In this document: in pieces, positions 27,329-36,118 of the stretch
Layout: every line of letters begins with the position of its first letter
How positions within the stretch are numbered: the stretch's first letter is position 1
Assembly (NCBI GenBank): GCA_016722285.1
Contig: JADKGI010000005.1
Span: forward strand, 62,001 to 126,000
Origin: Saprospiraceae bacterium
GTDB lineage: Bacteria; Bacteroidota; Bacteroidia; Chitinophagales; Saprospiraceae
Reading direction: 5' to 3'
Length of the DNA stretch: 64,000 nucleotides
The notes under the pieces: generated by a model
Databases searched by the model: none
What the model saw: the letters and a program-made list of their open reading frames with translations, nothing else
What the model was told of the DNA's origin: nothing
Position numbers and translations under genes: made by a program

Positions 27329-28159
27329 CTACCTTATTTTGCTCAGGTCTATGATGTCCTGTAACATCTCATATGGAATAGTATAACTGATCTGTCCAAC
27401 TGCATATGCAGCCGCTTCATAATTGTTGTAAAAAAGGTTTAATCCATCCCCGGTGATACAAAATTGAGAAGGCAAGGCATATTTTCCCTCATCAAAGAAA
27501 TATCCGGCTTCTTCGAGATCCTGTTCTTCAGTAATTTCCTGATTTTTTCGAAATTCTTTTTCAGCAATCTTCAAAAACTCCTTATACTTTATGATAATAT
27601 CAGCCAGAGAGATTATTCTGCCTGTTGATTTTTCAAAACTATGGTAAGAGGTGAATGAGTTTGGATGAGCCCCCCCGAGATAAGTATATCCATTTACTGC
27701 GAGAGATATTGTTTTTGTATTTTGGTAGATCGAATCCACGTTTATGTCTATAGACCAAACTTTTGAAACAGCTTCAGGAAATTCATTTATAAATTCCTGA
27801 TGTTGATTGAAATAGATTTTAGCAAGTGAGTCTAATGACAGACTACCATATCGAAAATGATTTTCTTCCGGGAATATGCACTCGCCAATCATACCTTTTA
27901 TAAAGTAATCTAAAGTATCTGATATAGCAGAATTAAGGTTGTTATTAGAACTGAGGGGTTCCAGCCAGGCTACGTCAAGAACCGCACATTCCATAACCAT
28001 GCTGTCCGGTAATCCGCAGTCTTTGCCAGAGTTCATCGACTTATTGTGTGGTTTGAACGCTACAAGTGTTGAATCACTATTAGTAGATTTATTTTCTTTG
28101 CATGAAAAAAGCAAAATTGAAATACTAATTACTAAAACAGAAAAAATGTATTTCACCAT
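27329..28159 (-). CDS. DUF3298-family lipoprotein
   Basis: From ATG 28159 the protein starts MVKYIFSVLVISISILLFSC, a lipoprotein signal with cysteine after LLFS; an upstream in-frame ATG at 28195 would displace it. The C-terminal half has GGAHPNSFTSYHSF followed by TGRIISLADII, the signature of DUF3298, usually preceded by a PdaC-like DUF4163 domain as here. Members are envelope proteins of uncertain function, some fused to or related to the anti-sigma protein RsiV or polysaccharide deacetylases. No deacetylase metal motif is seen. Confidence 0.8.
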   Translation of the reverse strand: MVKYIFSVLVISISILLFSCKENKSTNSDSTLVAFKPHNKSMNSGKDCGLPDSMVMECAVLDVAWLEPLSSNNNLNSAISDTLDYFIKGMIGECIFPEENHFRYGSLSLDSLAKIYFNQHQEFINEFPEAVSKVWSIDINVDSIYQNTKTISLAVNGYTYLGGAHPNSFTSYHSFEKSTGRIISLADIIIKYKEFLKIAEKEFRKNQEITEEQDLEEAGYFFDEGKYALPSQFCITGDGLNLFYNNYEAAAYAVGQISYTIPYEMLQDIIDLSKIR

Positions 28160-28208
28160 TGATTCCTTAATTCTTTTTCGATAATTTACCTGCATCAGAT
28201 TATATATC

Positions 28209-29441
28209 TTAATGACGAATAGTCTCTTTAAAATAGGATGGGTTGGACTTCAGGCTTTTATATTTTTCAAGAAGTTTGGCAGCATTTACGCCATGATCAT
28301 AGTTGTTTTCGACGAAATCTCTCGCAGACTTTCCAATTAGTTCTTTATCTATTTTATTATTTACCACATCCGAGACTCTTGCCACAAAAGCATTGGCATC
28401 ATTTGCTTCCAGAAGATGTACTCCGTCTTTTGCATTGATACCTTCTTTTCCCATAGCCGTAGTAATAATGATTTTCCCAAGAGCCATGCCTTCCAATATT
28501 TTTACCCTCATGCCACTACCTGAAAATAGTGGAACTATCATCGTCTCATATTGATCCATAAATAAAACAGCATCAGGAACTTCTCCATGAATCACCACAT
28601 TTGGTAATTTCATTTCCATTAATGAATCAGGAGTATTACGACCGGCAATGTGTAATTTTATAGTTGGAAACTGCTTGTGCAGTTTTGGCCATACATTTTC
28701 TATAAACCACAGAAGACCTTCCATATTTGGCATCCAATCCAAAGCTCCAATGAAACATATATCCTTGGAGATTTGATTATTTGCTTTAGCATTGTAATTG
28801 CGAATATCGAGACCAATAGGTGAAGACATAGCCCCATTTTTATAGCCCAAAGCTTTGAATTTATATAAATCTCTTTCCGATACGGCTATGAGGTAGTCAT
28901 ATTTATTAAGGTTATTCAGCTCATATCTTCTGAGTTTTCCTGTCAGATATTTAAGGTACCATTTTTTCAGGAGATATTTTGTATTTGAAGTTATTCGTTC
29001 CCATATCTCAAATTCTATATTGTGCGCCCGCATGGTAACCAAAGCATTAGAATACTCTTTTATGACATCGATATATGGAGCCAGATAAAGTGTTTCCAAT
29101 TGGACGACATCGTATTCATTTGATTTAAGTAAATCTATGAGTTTATCTCTGAAATCAGCGCAAATAAAGCGGCTGATATGATAAGAATCTATAGAAAATA
29201 AATTTTTAAATGCTGCCAGTGGTTTCAAGCTATTGTCAAGTGCAGTGACGTGAATCTCTTTATAATGATTAAAATCGACCGGAAGATCGTTTATTTTCAT
29301 ATAATGCTTGGATGTGTTCATGCTTAAAAGAGTCACTTCACAGCCTAAATCATTCAATGCCTTACTCAGATAGGTAACCGCAATCGATTCCCCATCTTTA
29401 AGTGGGTATGGAAATTTTTTACACAATTGAAGGATCTTCAT
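28209..29441 (-). CDS. GT4-family glycosyltransferase
   Basis: The 410-residue protein has the two Rossmann lobes of a GT-B enzyme. The N-terminal MKILQLCKKFPYPLKDGESI contains the glycine/acceptor loop. The C-terminal lobe has DICFIGALDWMPNMEG, HIAGRNTP, and VPLFSGSGMRVKILEGMALGKIIITTAMGKEGI, the E-x7-E-like donor site of GT4 enzymes. It probably transfers a sugar from a nucleotide donor in surface polysaccharide synthesis. A TACCTTTG element on the minus strand (29480-29487) lies about 40 bases upstream, so it likely has its own promoter. Confidence 0.88.
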   Translation of the reverse strand: MKILQLCKKFPYPLKDGESIAVTYLSKALNDLGCEVTLLSMNTSKHYMKINDLPVDFNHYKEIHVTALDNSLKPLAAFKNLFSIDSYHISRFICADFRDKLIDLLKSNEYDVVQLETLYLAPYIDVIKEYSNALVTMRAHNIEFEIWERITSNTKYLLKKWYLKYLTGKLRRYELNNLNKYDYLIAVSERDLYKFKALGYKNGAMSSPIGLDIRNYNAKANNQISKDICFIGALDWMPNMEGLLWFIENVWPKLHKQFPTIKLHIAGRNTPDSLMEMKLPNVVIHGEVPDAVLFMDQYETMIVPLFSGSGMRVKILEGMALGKIIITTAMGKEGINAKDGVHLLEANDANAFVARVSDVVNNKIDKELIGKSARDFVENNYDHGVNAAKLLEKYKSLKSNPSYFKETIRH

Positions 29442-29764
29442 ATCATTTTCCAGCTATCAGTTACGATATTAATGGTTAGCAAAGGTAAATAATTAAAGCG
29501 ACATTTTAACCATAGTGAATCGAATATTTAACTGCACATTACATCAATATTGAATATATGTTCAACTAAATCGATTCTATACATATGTTAACATTTCTAT
29601 AACAGGAATTATTGCGCTATGTGTAAATAAGTTAATTATTTTATTTATATATTTAATTAGTGAATATATAATGTTTAGTAATATAAATATTATATATGTA
29701 ATAATTTAATTGCATGTATCGTTCGCATTCATTCCATAACTTAAGTTTTGACTGTAATACATGG
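29442..29764. other. AT-rich intergenic region
   Basis: This 323-base gap lies between two minus-strand genes. Besides the TACCTTTG element at 29480-29487, it is a very AT-rich stretch with no open frame and no hairpin with a T-run that I can support. Confidence 0.5.
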
Positions 29765-30682
29765 CTATTCCAACAGACTCTTTACGGCTTTACCGATATT
29801 CGTATAGTGAAATTTAAAACCGGTATTAATTATTTTATCGGAAAGTACTCGGTTGGAGTTGAGAACAACATTGGCCATCTCACCCATAAGCAATCGTAAC
29901 GAAAAGACGGGTATGGGTATCAATATAGCATTCATTGAGTTGGTCTCAATGATCTCTTCCATCATCTGTTTATTGGTTATTTGTTGCGGAGATACCGCAT
30001 TATAAATACCCCGATAATCGTTATTTTCTATACTTTGAATTATCATTCTACACAGATCATCGATATGAATCCATGGATAATATTGCCTGCCATTGCCAAA
30101 ATAATTTAAAATTCCAAATCGTTTAGTCATCAGCATTTTAGGAAGAGCACCACCTTTGTTTGATATGACAATACCTAATCTTAATATCACATTTCTTTCA
30201 CATAGATTTCCGACAGCTTTTGCTTCATTTTCCCATTGGATACAGCATTCTGACAAAAATCCCACTCCAGGCTTGCTTTTTTCAGTGAGTAGCTCTGCCT
30301 TCCTATCACCATAATACCCTACTGCTGATGATGCAATATATGTCAACGGCTTTATTTTATGCTTTGTTAAGTAAGTTTTTATAGTTTTAGCACTATCGAC
30401 CCGACTTTTCACTATGAGTCTCTTTCGGTTTTCTGTCCACCTTTCGTCAGCAATACCAGCTCCGGCCAGATTTATTATGTGGTCAGGAGAAGGTATCGAT
30501 TCAATGTAGTCCATTTCTGTATTCCATACTACATAGTTAATCGTATTGCGACTTTGTACATTCTGATTTCTGGTCAATACTACGATCTCATATTTATGTT
30601 TATCAAGCATATGTATAAGCCTTCCTCCTACCAACCCGCTACCACCTGCTATCAGGACCACCTGTTTATTATTTTTGGGCAT
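29765..30682 (-). CDS. TIGR01777-family NAD(P)-dependent oxidoreductase/epimerase
   Basis: From ATG 30682 the product is 305 residues, starting MPKNNKQVVLIAGGSGLVGG, the Rossmann dinucleotide motif. A longer frame to 30724 adds 14 residues before it that look non-conserved. Further family features are HIINLAGAGIADERWTENRK, YIASSAVGYYGDR with the active-site Y of extended SDRs, and the C-terminal LLMGEMANVVLNSNRVLS. Members of this SulA/YfcH-like group are putative sugar-nucleotide epimerases or reductases with unknown substrates. It is monocistronic here. Confidence 0.9.
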   Translation of the reverse strand: MPKNNKQVVLIAGGSGLVGGRLIHMLDKHKYEIVVLTRNQNVQSRNTINYVVWNTEMDYIESIPSPDHIINLAGAGIADERWTENRKRLIVKSRVDSAKTIKTYLTKHKIKPLTYIASSAVGYYGDRKAELLTEKSKPGVGFLSECCIQWENEAKAVGNLCERNVILRLGIVISNKGGALPKMLMTKRFGILNYFGNGRQYYPWIHIDDLCRMIIQSIENNDYRGIYNAVSPQQITNKQMMEEIIETNSMNAILIPIPVFSLRLLMGEMANVVLNSNRVLSDKIINTGFKFHYTNIGKAVKSLLE

Positions 30683-30990
30683 GATAATATTTATTTTTAA
30701 CCAGGCTAACAAATAACTTATCAACCTGTTTAAGTTTAATGTAACAATAATAATGAAGATGTGAATTTAAGGCACATGGTTAATTCTTTTACAAGTCATT
30801 GAAAAACAGCTTTTTAGCATTTTTTCAGCCCATAGCAATCGCTATGAACTTCCAAAAGCGATTCTATTTGCATTCCAGGCACTTACAAATTATTTTAACA
30901 TCTGTTTTTAATTGACTTCTATTATATGCATTTAATTATTGCTGATATTGTTTTTTATTATATATTTTTGTGGCTCTAATAGTCAGCAAT

Positions 30991-32742
30991 ATGAATAGGA
31001 TTGGTTTTATATTTTTTTCCCTTCTGGTTGGATTAATCTCGTGCAAGACAGATAAAAACCAGGTTGATAATACCATCAATATACGGATCAAGAAAGATCC
31101 AGAACGGTTAAATCCCCTTTTGTTTCCAAATCCGACAGCGAGAGAGATATATCAGTATATTCATTTGCCTTTAGCTGATTTTGATCCTGAAAGTCTGGAA
31201 CTTTCACCGATTCTGATTACTGAAATGCCGAAAGAGATGGATATAGATACAGGTATGTATAGCGGAGGAATATACTTCGATATCACACTATTGGATAATG
31301 CAAAATGGGATAACGGGACTCCTATAACATCTGATGATTATATTTTCACCCTAAAAGCCATAAATCTTCCCCTCACTAATGCTGGCAAATATCGGGAAAT
31401 AGTGCAGAATATTTCGGAAATCATTGCAGATCCTAATAATCCTAAAAAATTCAGGGTGATTTTTTCTAAGGACTATATTCTTGCACTGGAAGCCGCTGTC
31501 AATATAGAAATATACCCGAGATATATTTATGATAGTCTTAATGTACTTGCATCTTATAGTTTTACAGATTTGACTGCAAAACATGAGGCTGCTTTAAAAG
31601 AAGATTCGGTACTAGCTGGCTTTGCAGACAGGTTCAACAGCAATGATTTTTCACGTAACATCATCAGTGGTAGTGGGCCATACAAATTTGTATCCTGGAC
31701 ATCGGATCAAAATATAATACTGGAGAAGAAAGAAAATTATTGGGGAGCCGGAATGACTCATGCATCTCTCAGACAAGGCCCTGATAAGATGGTCTTTCAT
31801 ATCATTCCTGACGAGTTGACTGCAGTTACCCAACTCAGAGCCGGAGCGATCGATGTGATAAATGAAATTTCTGCTGACAGCTACAATGAGTTATTATCCG
31901 ATCCAACTGTAAGGGAAAATTTTAATTTTTACCACCCTTCACTGATCAAACATTATTACATCAGCATAAATAATCAGGATCCGATTCTGTCAGATAAAAA
32001 TATTCGAAAGGCTTTGGCTCTTTTGATAGATGTTGATAATATAATAGAAAATCTGGAAAGTGGTATGGGGGTCAGGTCAACAGGACCGGTTCACCCTGTT
32101 AAAAAGACTTTTAATAAAGATTTAAAACCGATAGAGTTCAATACTGAAAAGGCAAAAGAAATAATCACTCAGGCTGGATGGAAAGACACTGATAATGATG
32201 GAATTGTGGATAAAATTTTAGCTGGTAAAAAGACAAAACTTGATCTTGAAGTACTCATATCAGGACAGGAATTAGGTAAAAAACTAGCTATTATGCTCCG
32301 GGAGAGTGCAAAAAAAGTAGGAATAAATATAAGAATTACTGAAAAGGATTTCAAACTTATCAGAGCTGAAAATCTAAAGACAAGAAAATACCAATTGGTA
32401 CCAGCTGTACTATCACAGGATATTATTGCATGGGATGACTTGAGTAAGTGGTTATCTGAAAATGATACACCGGATGGTTCCAATGATATGTCATACAGAA
32501 ATCCTGTTACGGATGAACTGATCAACAAAATCATTGTAACTAAAGATGAGGCCGAAAGGATACAATTATATAAGAGGATACAGGAACAAATTTACAATGA
32601 CCAGCCTGCGATTTTCCTTTATGCCCCTGAGGAAAAAATTATTATCAGCAAAAAATGGAATAGCTCTTCAACTGTAAAACGACCAGGATATATGGCCAAT
32701 ACATTCAGTAAGTCTGCATGGAAAGTCATCAATAATAATTAG
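30991..32742 (+). CDS. Peptide/nickel-type ABC transporter substrate-binding lipoprotein
   Basis: The preferred ATG at 30991 gives 583 residues starting MNRIGFIFFSLLVGLISC, a lipoprotein signal; a GTG at 30970 in the same frame is less likely. The body is a family 5 solute-binding protein: IRIKKDPERLNPLLFPN at the start, DNGTPITSDDYIFTLKAI, SGSGPYKFVSWTSDQNIILEKKENYW, and the C-terminal lobe (NIRKALALLIDVDNII, ITQAGWKDTDNDG). It would capture oligopeptides or related ligands and deliver them to the two permeases encoded 6 bases downstream. Confidence 0.92.
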   Translation: MNRIGFIFFSLLVGLISCKTDKNQVDNTINIRIKKDPERLNPLLFPNPTAREIYQYIHLPLADFDPESLELSPILITEMPKEMDIDTGMYSGGIYFDITLLDNAKWDNGTPITSDDYIFTLKAINLPLTNAGKYREIVQNISEIIADPNNPKKFRVIFSKDYILALEAAVNIEIYPRYIYDSLNVLASYSFTDLTAKHEAALKEDSVLAGFADRFNSNDFSRNIISGSGPYKFVSWTSDQNIILEKKENYWGAGMTHASLRQGPDKMVFHIIPDELTAVTQLRAGAIDVINEISADSYNELLSDPTVRENFNFYHPSLIKHYYISINNQDPILSDKNIRKALALLIDVDNIIENLESGMGVRSTGPVHPVKKTFNKDLKPIEFNTEKAKEIITQAGWKDTDNDGIVDKILAGKKTKLDLEVLISGQELGKKLAIMLRESAKKVGINIRITEKDFKLIRAENLKTRKYQLVPAVLSQDIIAWDDLSKWLSENDTPDGSNDMSYRNPVTDELINKIIVTKDEAERIQLYKRIQEQIYNDQPAIFLYAPEEKIIISKKWNSSSTVKRPGYMANTFSKSAWKVINNN

Positions 32743-32748
32743 GACGAC

Positions 32749-34131
32749 ATGGCCAGGTATGCGATCAGAAGAATTATCCTGATACTGCCTACCATTTTTT
32801 TGGTAATGCTTATTGCTTTTATATTAAGTAAATTAGTACCTGGTGATGCAGCATCAGCCATGCTATTACTACAGGGAGTTAATCCGGAGAGGAGCAATGC
32901 GAAAAATGAATATCAGCGCCAGTACGGGCAACTTGGTTTGAATAAGCCTACCTTTTATTTTTCAGTTATTCCGGATTTTTATCCTGAAAACATAAATGAA
33001 ATATCAGATCAGTCGAAAAGATATCAGACTATTGCGCTTTTAAAACAAAAGCTGAACTATCAGAATATAGCATCCTATCTCGATAAAAGAGATATTTTTA
33101 TCAGCCAGATGTTTATAGACAAATCTTACAGGGAAACGGATACTTTGGAAATGGCCAATAAACTTGCCTTCGAAACAGACATATCCCGCTTAGATGAAAT
33201 TTTTGATGGAGTCAATATCCCTGATGATGCCCAATTAAAGAGTAAATTGGCTGATTTGACAAGTGCTTTTCAAGTTTTGAAAGCAGGAAGAACCAATATG
33301 TTTTATCCTCGATTTATCTGGCATGGCATTAACAATCAGTTTCACCAATGGGGAGTAAATATGATATGCGGCAATTTCGGTGTATCCATGAAAGATGGAA
33401 GGTTGATCGCTGAAAAAATCTATAGTGCCATTAAATGGACCATTTTATTGGTATTTCTGAATATCCTGATTTCCTGCTTGATTGCCATACCCACAGGAAT
33501 GTATGCTGGATATCGTGAGAATAGCCATTTTGATATTATCAGTAATTATTTTTGGTTGCTTCTTTATTCAGTTCCTGTTTTTTGGTTTGCCTCCATGATG
33601 ATTATTTATTTTACATCAGAGAGATTCGGAACATGGATGGATATTTTTCCAGCACCAGGCAATTGGTTTTTTGCAGACCACCTATCCTTTTTCCAGACAG
33701 TTGCCAATTATTCAGGACAATTGATTTTGCCGGTATTGTGCCTGGCTGCCAATGATATAGCACAACTGAGCAGAGTCGTTAGAAATAATGTGATTAATCA
33801 GAAATCTGCGTTGTATGTAAAATTTGCCCTTTCGAAAGGGTTAAACAGCACGCAAACACTTTTCAGGCATATTCTGCCTAATGTTATGATACCTTTGATA
33901 ACCATCATCGGGGCCAGAATCCCGGCAGGTCTATCCGGTGCTCTGGTAATAGAGGTAATTTTTAATATTCCCGGCATGGGGAGGTTGATGTTTGACAGTA
34001 TTTTTAGTGCTGATTGGAATGTTGTCTTTGGGATACTTATCATTATTTCGTTTTTTACTATAACATTTATGCTTATTACCGACCTACTTTATGCTATAGC
34101 GAACCCCAGGATCAATTCAACATTCAGATGA
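32749..34131 (+). CDS. ABC transporter permease, DppB/OppB type
   Basis: The 460-residue protein begins with MARYAIRRIILILPTIFLV, the usual first helix of DppB-type permeases, and VPGD. A long extracytoplasmic insert follows (about 45-215), larger than in Escherichia coli DppB (339 residues). The remaining helices hold the cytoplasmic coupling loop YVKFALSKGLNSTQTLFRHILPN (EAA-like) and the terminal PGMGRLMFDSI. The stop codon overlaps the start of the next permease gene (ATGA). It should form a heterodimer with that protein. Confidence 0.92.
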   Translation: MARYAIRRIILILPTIFLVMLIAFILSKLVPGDAASAMLLLQGVNPERSNAKNEYQRQYGQLGLNKPTFYFSVIPDFYPENINEISDQSKRYQTIALLKQKLNYQNIASYLDKRDIFISQMFIDKSYRETDTLEMANKLAFETDISRLDEIFDGVNIPDDAQLKSKLADLTSAFQVLKAGRTNMFYPRFIWHGINNQFHQWGVNMICGNFGVSMKDGRLIAEKIYSAIKWTILLVFLNILISCLIAIPTGMYAGYRENSHFDIISNYFWLLLYSVPVFWFASMMIIYFTSERFGTWMDIFPAPGNWFFADHLSFFQTVANYSGQLILPVLCLAANDIAQLSRVVRNNVINQKSALYVKFALSKGLNSTQTLFRHILPNVMIPLITIIGARIPAGLSGALVIEVIFNIPGMGRLMFDSIFSADWNVVFGILIIISFFTITFMLITDLLYAIANPRINSTFR

Positions 34132-35279
34132 TGATAAATAGAGGTATTTTATATCGATTATCTATTTTTATAATTTTCTTTTATATTGCTGTTGCCTTTC
34201 TTGCACCATTTATTGCTGGAGATACACCAATTATTTGTTTAAACAATGGAGTCATATCGCTTCCTATTATAAATTCAGGTATTAGAAATGAAATCAGTGA
34301 AGGAAGTAAATGCCTGATGCCTCTGATCCCTTTTTCTACTCAAAATATAGATCCCAAATACAAAACAGGGATCAGCCCGTTTGACAAAAGACAAAGTGGT
34401 GTATTTAAATCCCGCCACTGGATGGGTACGGATAAACTTGGCAGGGATGTCGCATCAGCCATGGTACATGGGTCAGCTATTGCTTTGAAAATTGGTTTTT
34501 TATCAGTATTCTTTTCCTTTATTATCGGTGTTTCTCTTGGGATGGCTGCAGGATATTATCAGGATAATTCAATAAAGATGAGTTGGATTCAATTATCAGC
34601 AGATTTTTTGTTTTTTATTACTGGCGTGTATTATATGTGGATGGAATTTATTGTATTTAATGATTCATTCTATTTATTCTTGCTTGGTTCAATATTTGTC
34701 ATGATTTGCCTGATTATTCTTCACAAACTTACTGGGAAATTTGTTACCCTGTATCAATTTTATGTACCGATAGATTTAGTCATTATTAAAATAATAGAGA
34801 TCAGAAAGTCTTTTCCAGGTATATTTTTACTGTTGGCGTTGATTAGTATTTTCAGGGTACCGTCTGTCTGGAATATTGTCATCATAATCACCATCTTGAG
34901 TTGGGCTGATTTTGCCAGACTTACTCGTGGTGATACGCTTTCTATTAAGAATGAAAATTATATTATAAGTGCACAGGTTCTTGGTTTTAGTGATATTCGA
35001 ATAATGTGGAGACATATCCTGCCCAATATATTGCCTACTCTGATTGTAGCAGTTTGTTTCAGTATTGGGGGCGCAGTTATTCTCGAATCCACATTGTCAT
35101 TTTTAGGTATTGGTCTGCCTGTGGAAGAGGTTTCGTGGGGTAAGCTGATGGCTGAAGGAAGAAATATGAGATACTGGTGGCTGGTTTTCTTTCCGGGACT
35201 GGCCATATTTGTGCTTGTCCTTTCTTTAAATTCGATAGCATCAGCTTGGCAGAAATCTAATTTCAATATGTTTTCATGA
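34128..35279 (+). CDS. ABC transporter permease, DppC/OppC type
   Basis: The start is ATG 34128, overlapping the preceding stop as ATGA; the open frame upstream of it is not coding. The 383-residue protein has one N-terminal helix, an extended periplasmic loop, then the DppC signature HWMGTDKLGRDVASAMVHGS, further helices, and the coupling loop YIISAQVLGFSDIRIMWRHILPN followed by ESTLSFLGIGLP. It is longer than E. coli DppC (300 residues) because of inserted loops. No ATPase gene follows in this operon, so the nucleotide-binding subunits must be encoded elsewhere. Confidence 0.92.
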   Translation: MMINRGILYRLSIFIIFFYIAVAFLAPFIAGDTPIICLNNGVISLPIINSGIRNEISEGSKCLMPLIPFSTQNIDPKYKTGISPFDKRQSGVFKSRHWMGTDKLGRDVASAMVHGSAIALKIGFLSVFFSFIIGVSLGMAAGYYQDNSIKMSWIQLSADFLFFITGVYYMWMEFIVFNDSFYLFLLGSIFVMICLIILHKLTGKFVTLYQFYVPIDLVIIKIIEIRKSFPGIFLLLALISIFRVPSVWNIVIIITILSWADFARLTRGDTLSIKNENYIISAQVLGFSDIRIMWRHILPNILPTLIVAVCFSIGGAVILESTLSFLGIGLPVEEVSWGKLMAEGRNMRYWWLVFFPGLAIFVLVLSLNSIASAWQKSNFNMFS

Positions 35280-35471
35280 TTTTGTTTTCATGCGTTTTCT
35301 TTGTGATTTTGAAAACAGATTGGATTTACCTTTTTTATTTGACTCAACATTGGGATTGTTATATTTTTCTTCCAGTCCGCAACCTTCCTTAGTCTTGCAG
35401 GATGGATGAATCACAACTGCACATAAGACCAGCGCGCAAAACATGATAAAATGTATCGGTTTCTGTTTCAA
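35274..35471 (-). CDS. Small lipoprotein of unknown function
   Basis: The 65-residue product has a lipoprotein signal (MKQKPIHFIMFCALVLCAVVI then HPSC, lipidated cysteine about residue 25) and a short, basic mature part with a second cysteine (KTKEGCG) and a basic tail (KGKSNLFSKSQRKRMKTKS). Similar short lipoproteins ending in a KxxLFSKxxRKRM-like tail are common in Bacteroidota, but no function is known to me. Its 3' end overlaps the permease gene by 6 bases in convergent orientation. Confidence 0.6.
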   Translation of the reverse strand: MKQKPIHFIMFCALVLCAVVIHPSCKTKEGCGLEEKYNNPNVESNKKGKSNLFSKSQRKRMKTKS

Positions 35472-35724
35472 GGTATATATTAAGTTTTAGGCAAATTATA
35501 AATTTTGAATTTCAAAGGTATTGAGTTAAATTTGCTCGGTGTCAATTGAAATAAAGTATAAATGTATAACAATTTTGGTTTAACCGGCCCTTCCAAAAGT
35601 GTGAATACACCTGAAATACTTAATTTAATTTTTTATAAATATATACTAAGATTTACAAATTATCGTTTTTAACAACATAAATGGCATCTGCATGGTGTGA
35701 TGAGTATATTTTTATGAATGAATC

Positions 35725-35755
35725 TTTGTAATTATATGAATATGACGTACATTTG
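35725..35755 (+). promoter_or_regulatory. HU gene promoter, Bacteroidota consensus
   Basis: TTTG at 35725-35728 and TACATTTG at 35748-35755 are separated by exactly 19 bases, a full match to the Bacteroidota vegetative consensus. The HU ATG lies 35 bases downstream. This is one of the clearest promoters in the window. Confidence 0.85.
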
Positions 35756-35790
35756 CGGCCGAATAAATTCTTAATTTTAAAATCAATAAA

Positions 35791-36062
35791 ATGAACAAAG
35801 GAGATTTAATCAATGCAGTAGCTGACGCAGCTAGCATTACAAAAGCACAAGCTGGAAGCGCAATTGATGCAGTATTTGGAAGTATTGAAAGCACATTGAA
35901 AGGTGGTGACAAAGCTGCTTTCGTAGGTTTCGGTACTTTTTCAACTGCACACAAACCTGCAAGAGATGGAGAAATCCTTCTACTGGGCAAACTATCAAAA
36001 TTGCTGCTAAAACATCCGTAAAATTTAAGGCTGGAAAGTCACTGACTGATGCAGTTAACTAA
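35791..36062 (+). CDS. HU-family DNA-binding protein, split by a one-base deletion
   Basis: The first 59 codons (MNKGDLINAVADAASITKAQ, FGSIESTLKGGDKAAFVGFGTF) are a textbook HU N-terminus. After HKPARDG the given frame leaves the family. Restoring one A at about 35969-35974 gives RNPSTGQTIKIAAKTSV then KFKAGKSLTDAVN and a TAA at 36062, a normal 90-residue HU including the RNPxTG arm that inserts into the DNA minor groove. HU is a nucleoid protein needed for normal growth, so a true inactivation is unlikely and sequence error is favoured. The gene has its own promoter and terminator. Confidence 0.93.
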
Positions 36063-36083
36063 TTTAAAAATTAGAAAAAATAG

Positions 36084-36118
36084 AGGCAGCCTTCTTAATT
36101 GAAAGCTGCCTTTTTTAT
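36084..36118. terminator. Terminator between HU and the S9 peptidase gene
   Basis: The arms AGGCAGCCTTC (36084-36094) and GAAAGCTGCCT (36101-36111) pair with one mismatch around a TTAATT loop. T6 follows on the plus strand and an A-rich run precedes it, so it could act on both strands for the two convergent genes. Confidence 0.9.
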
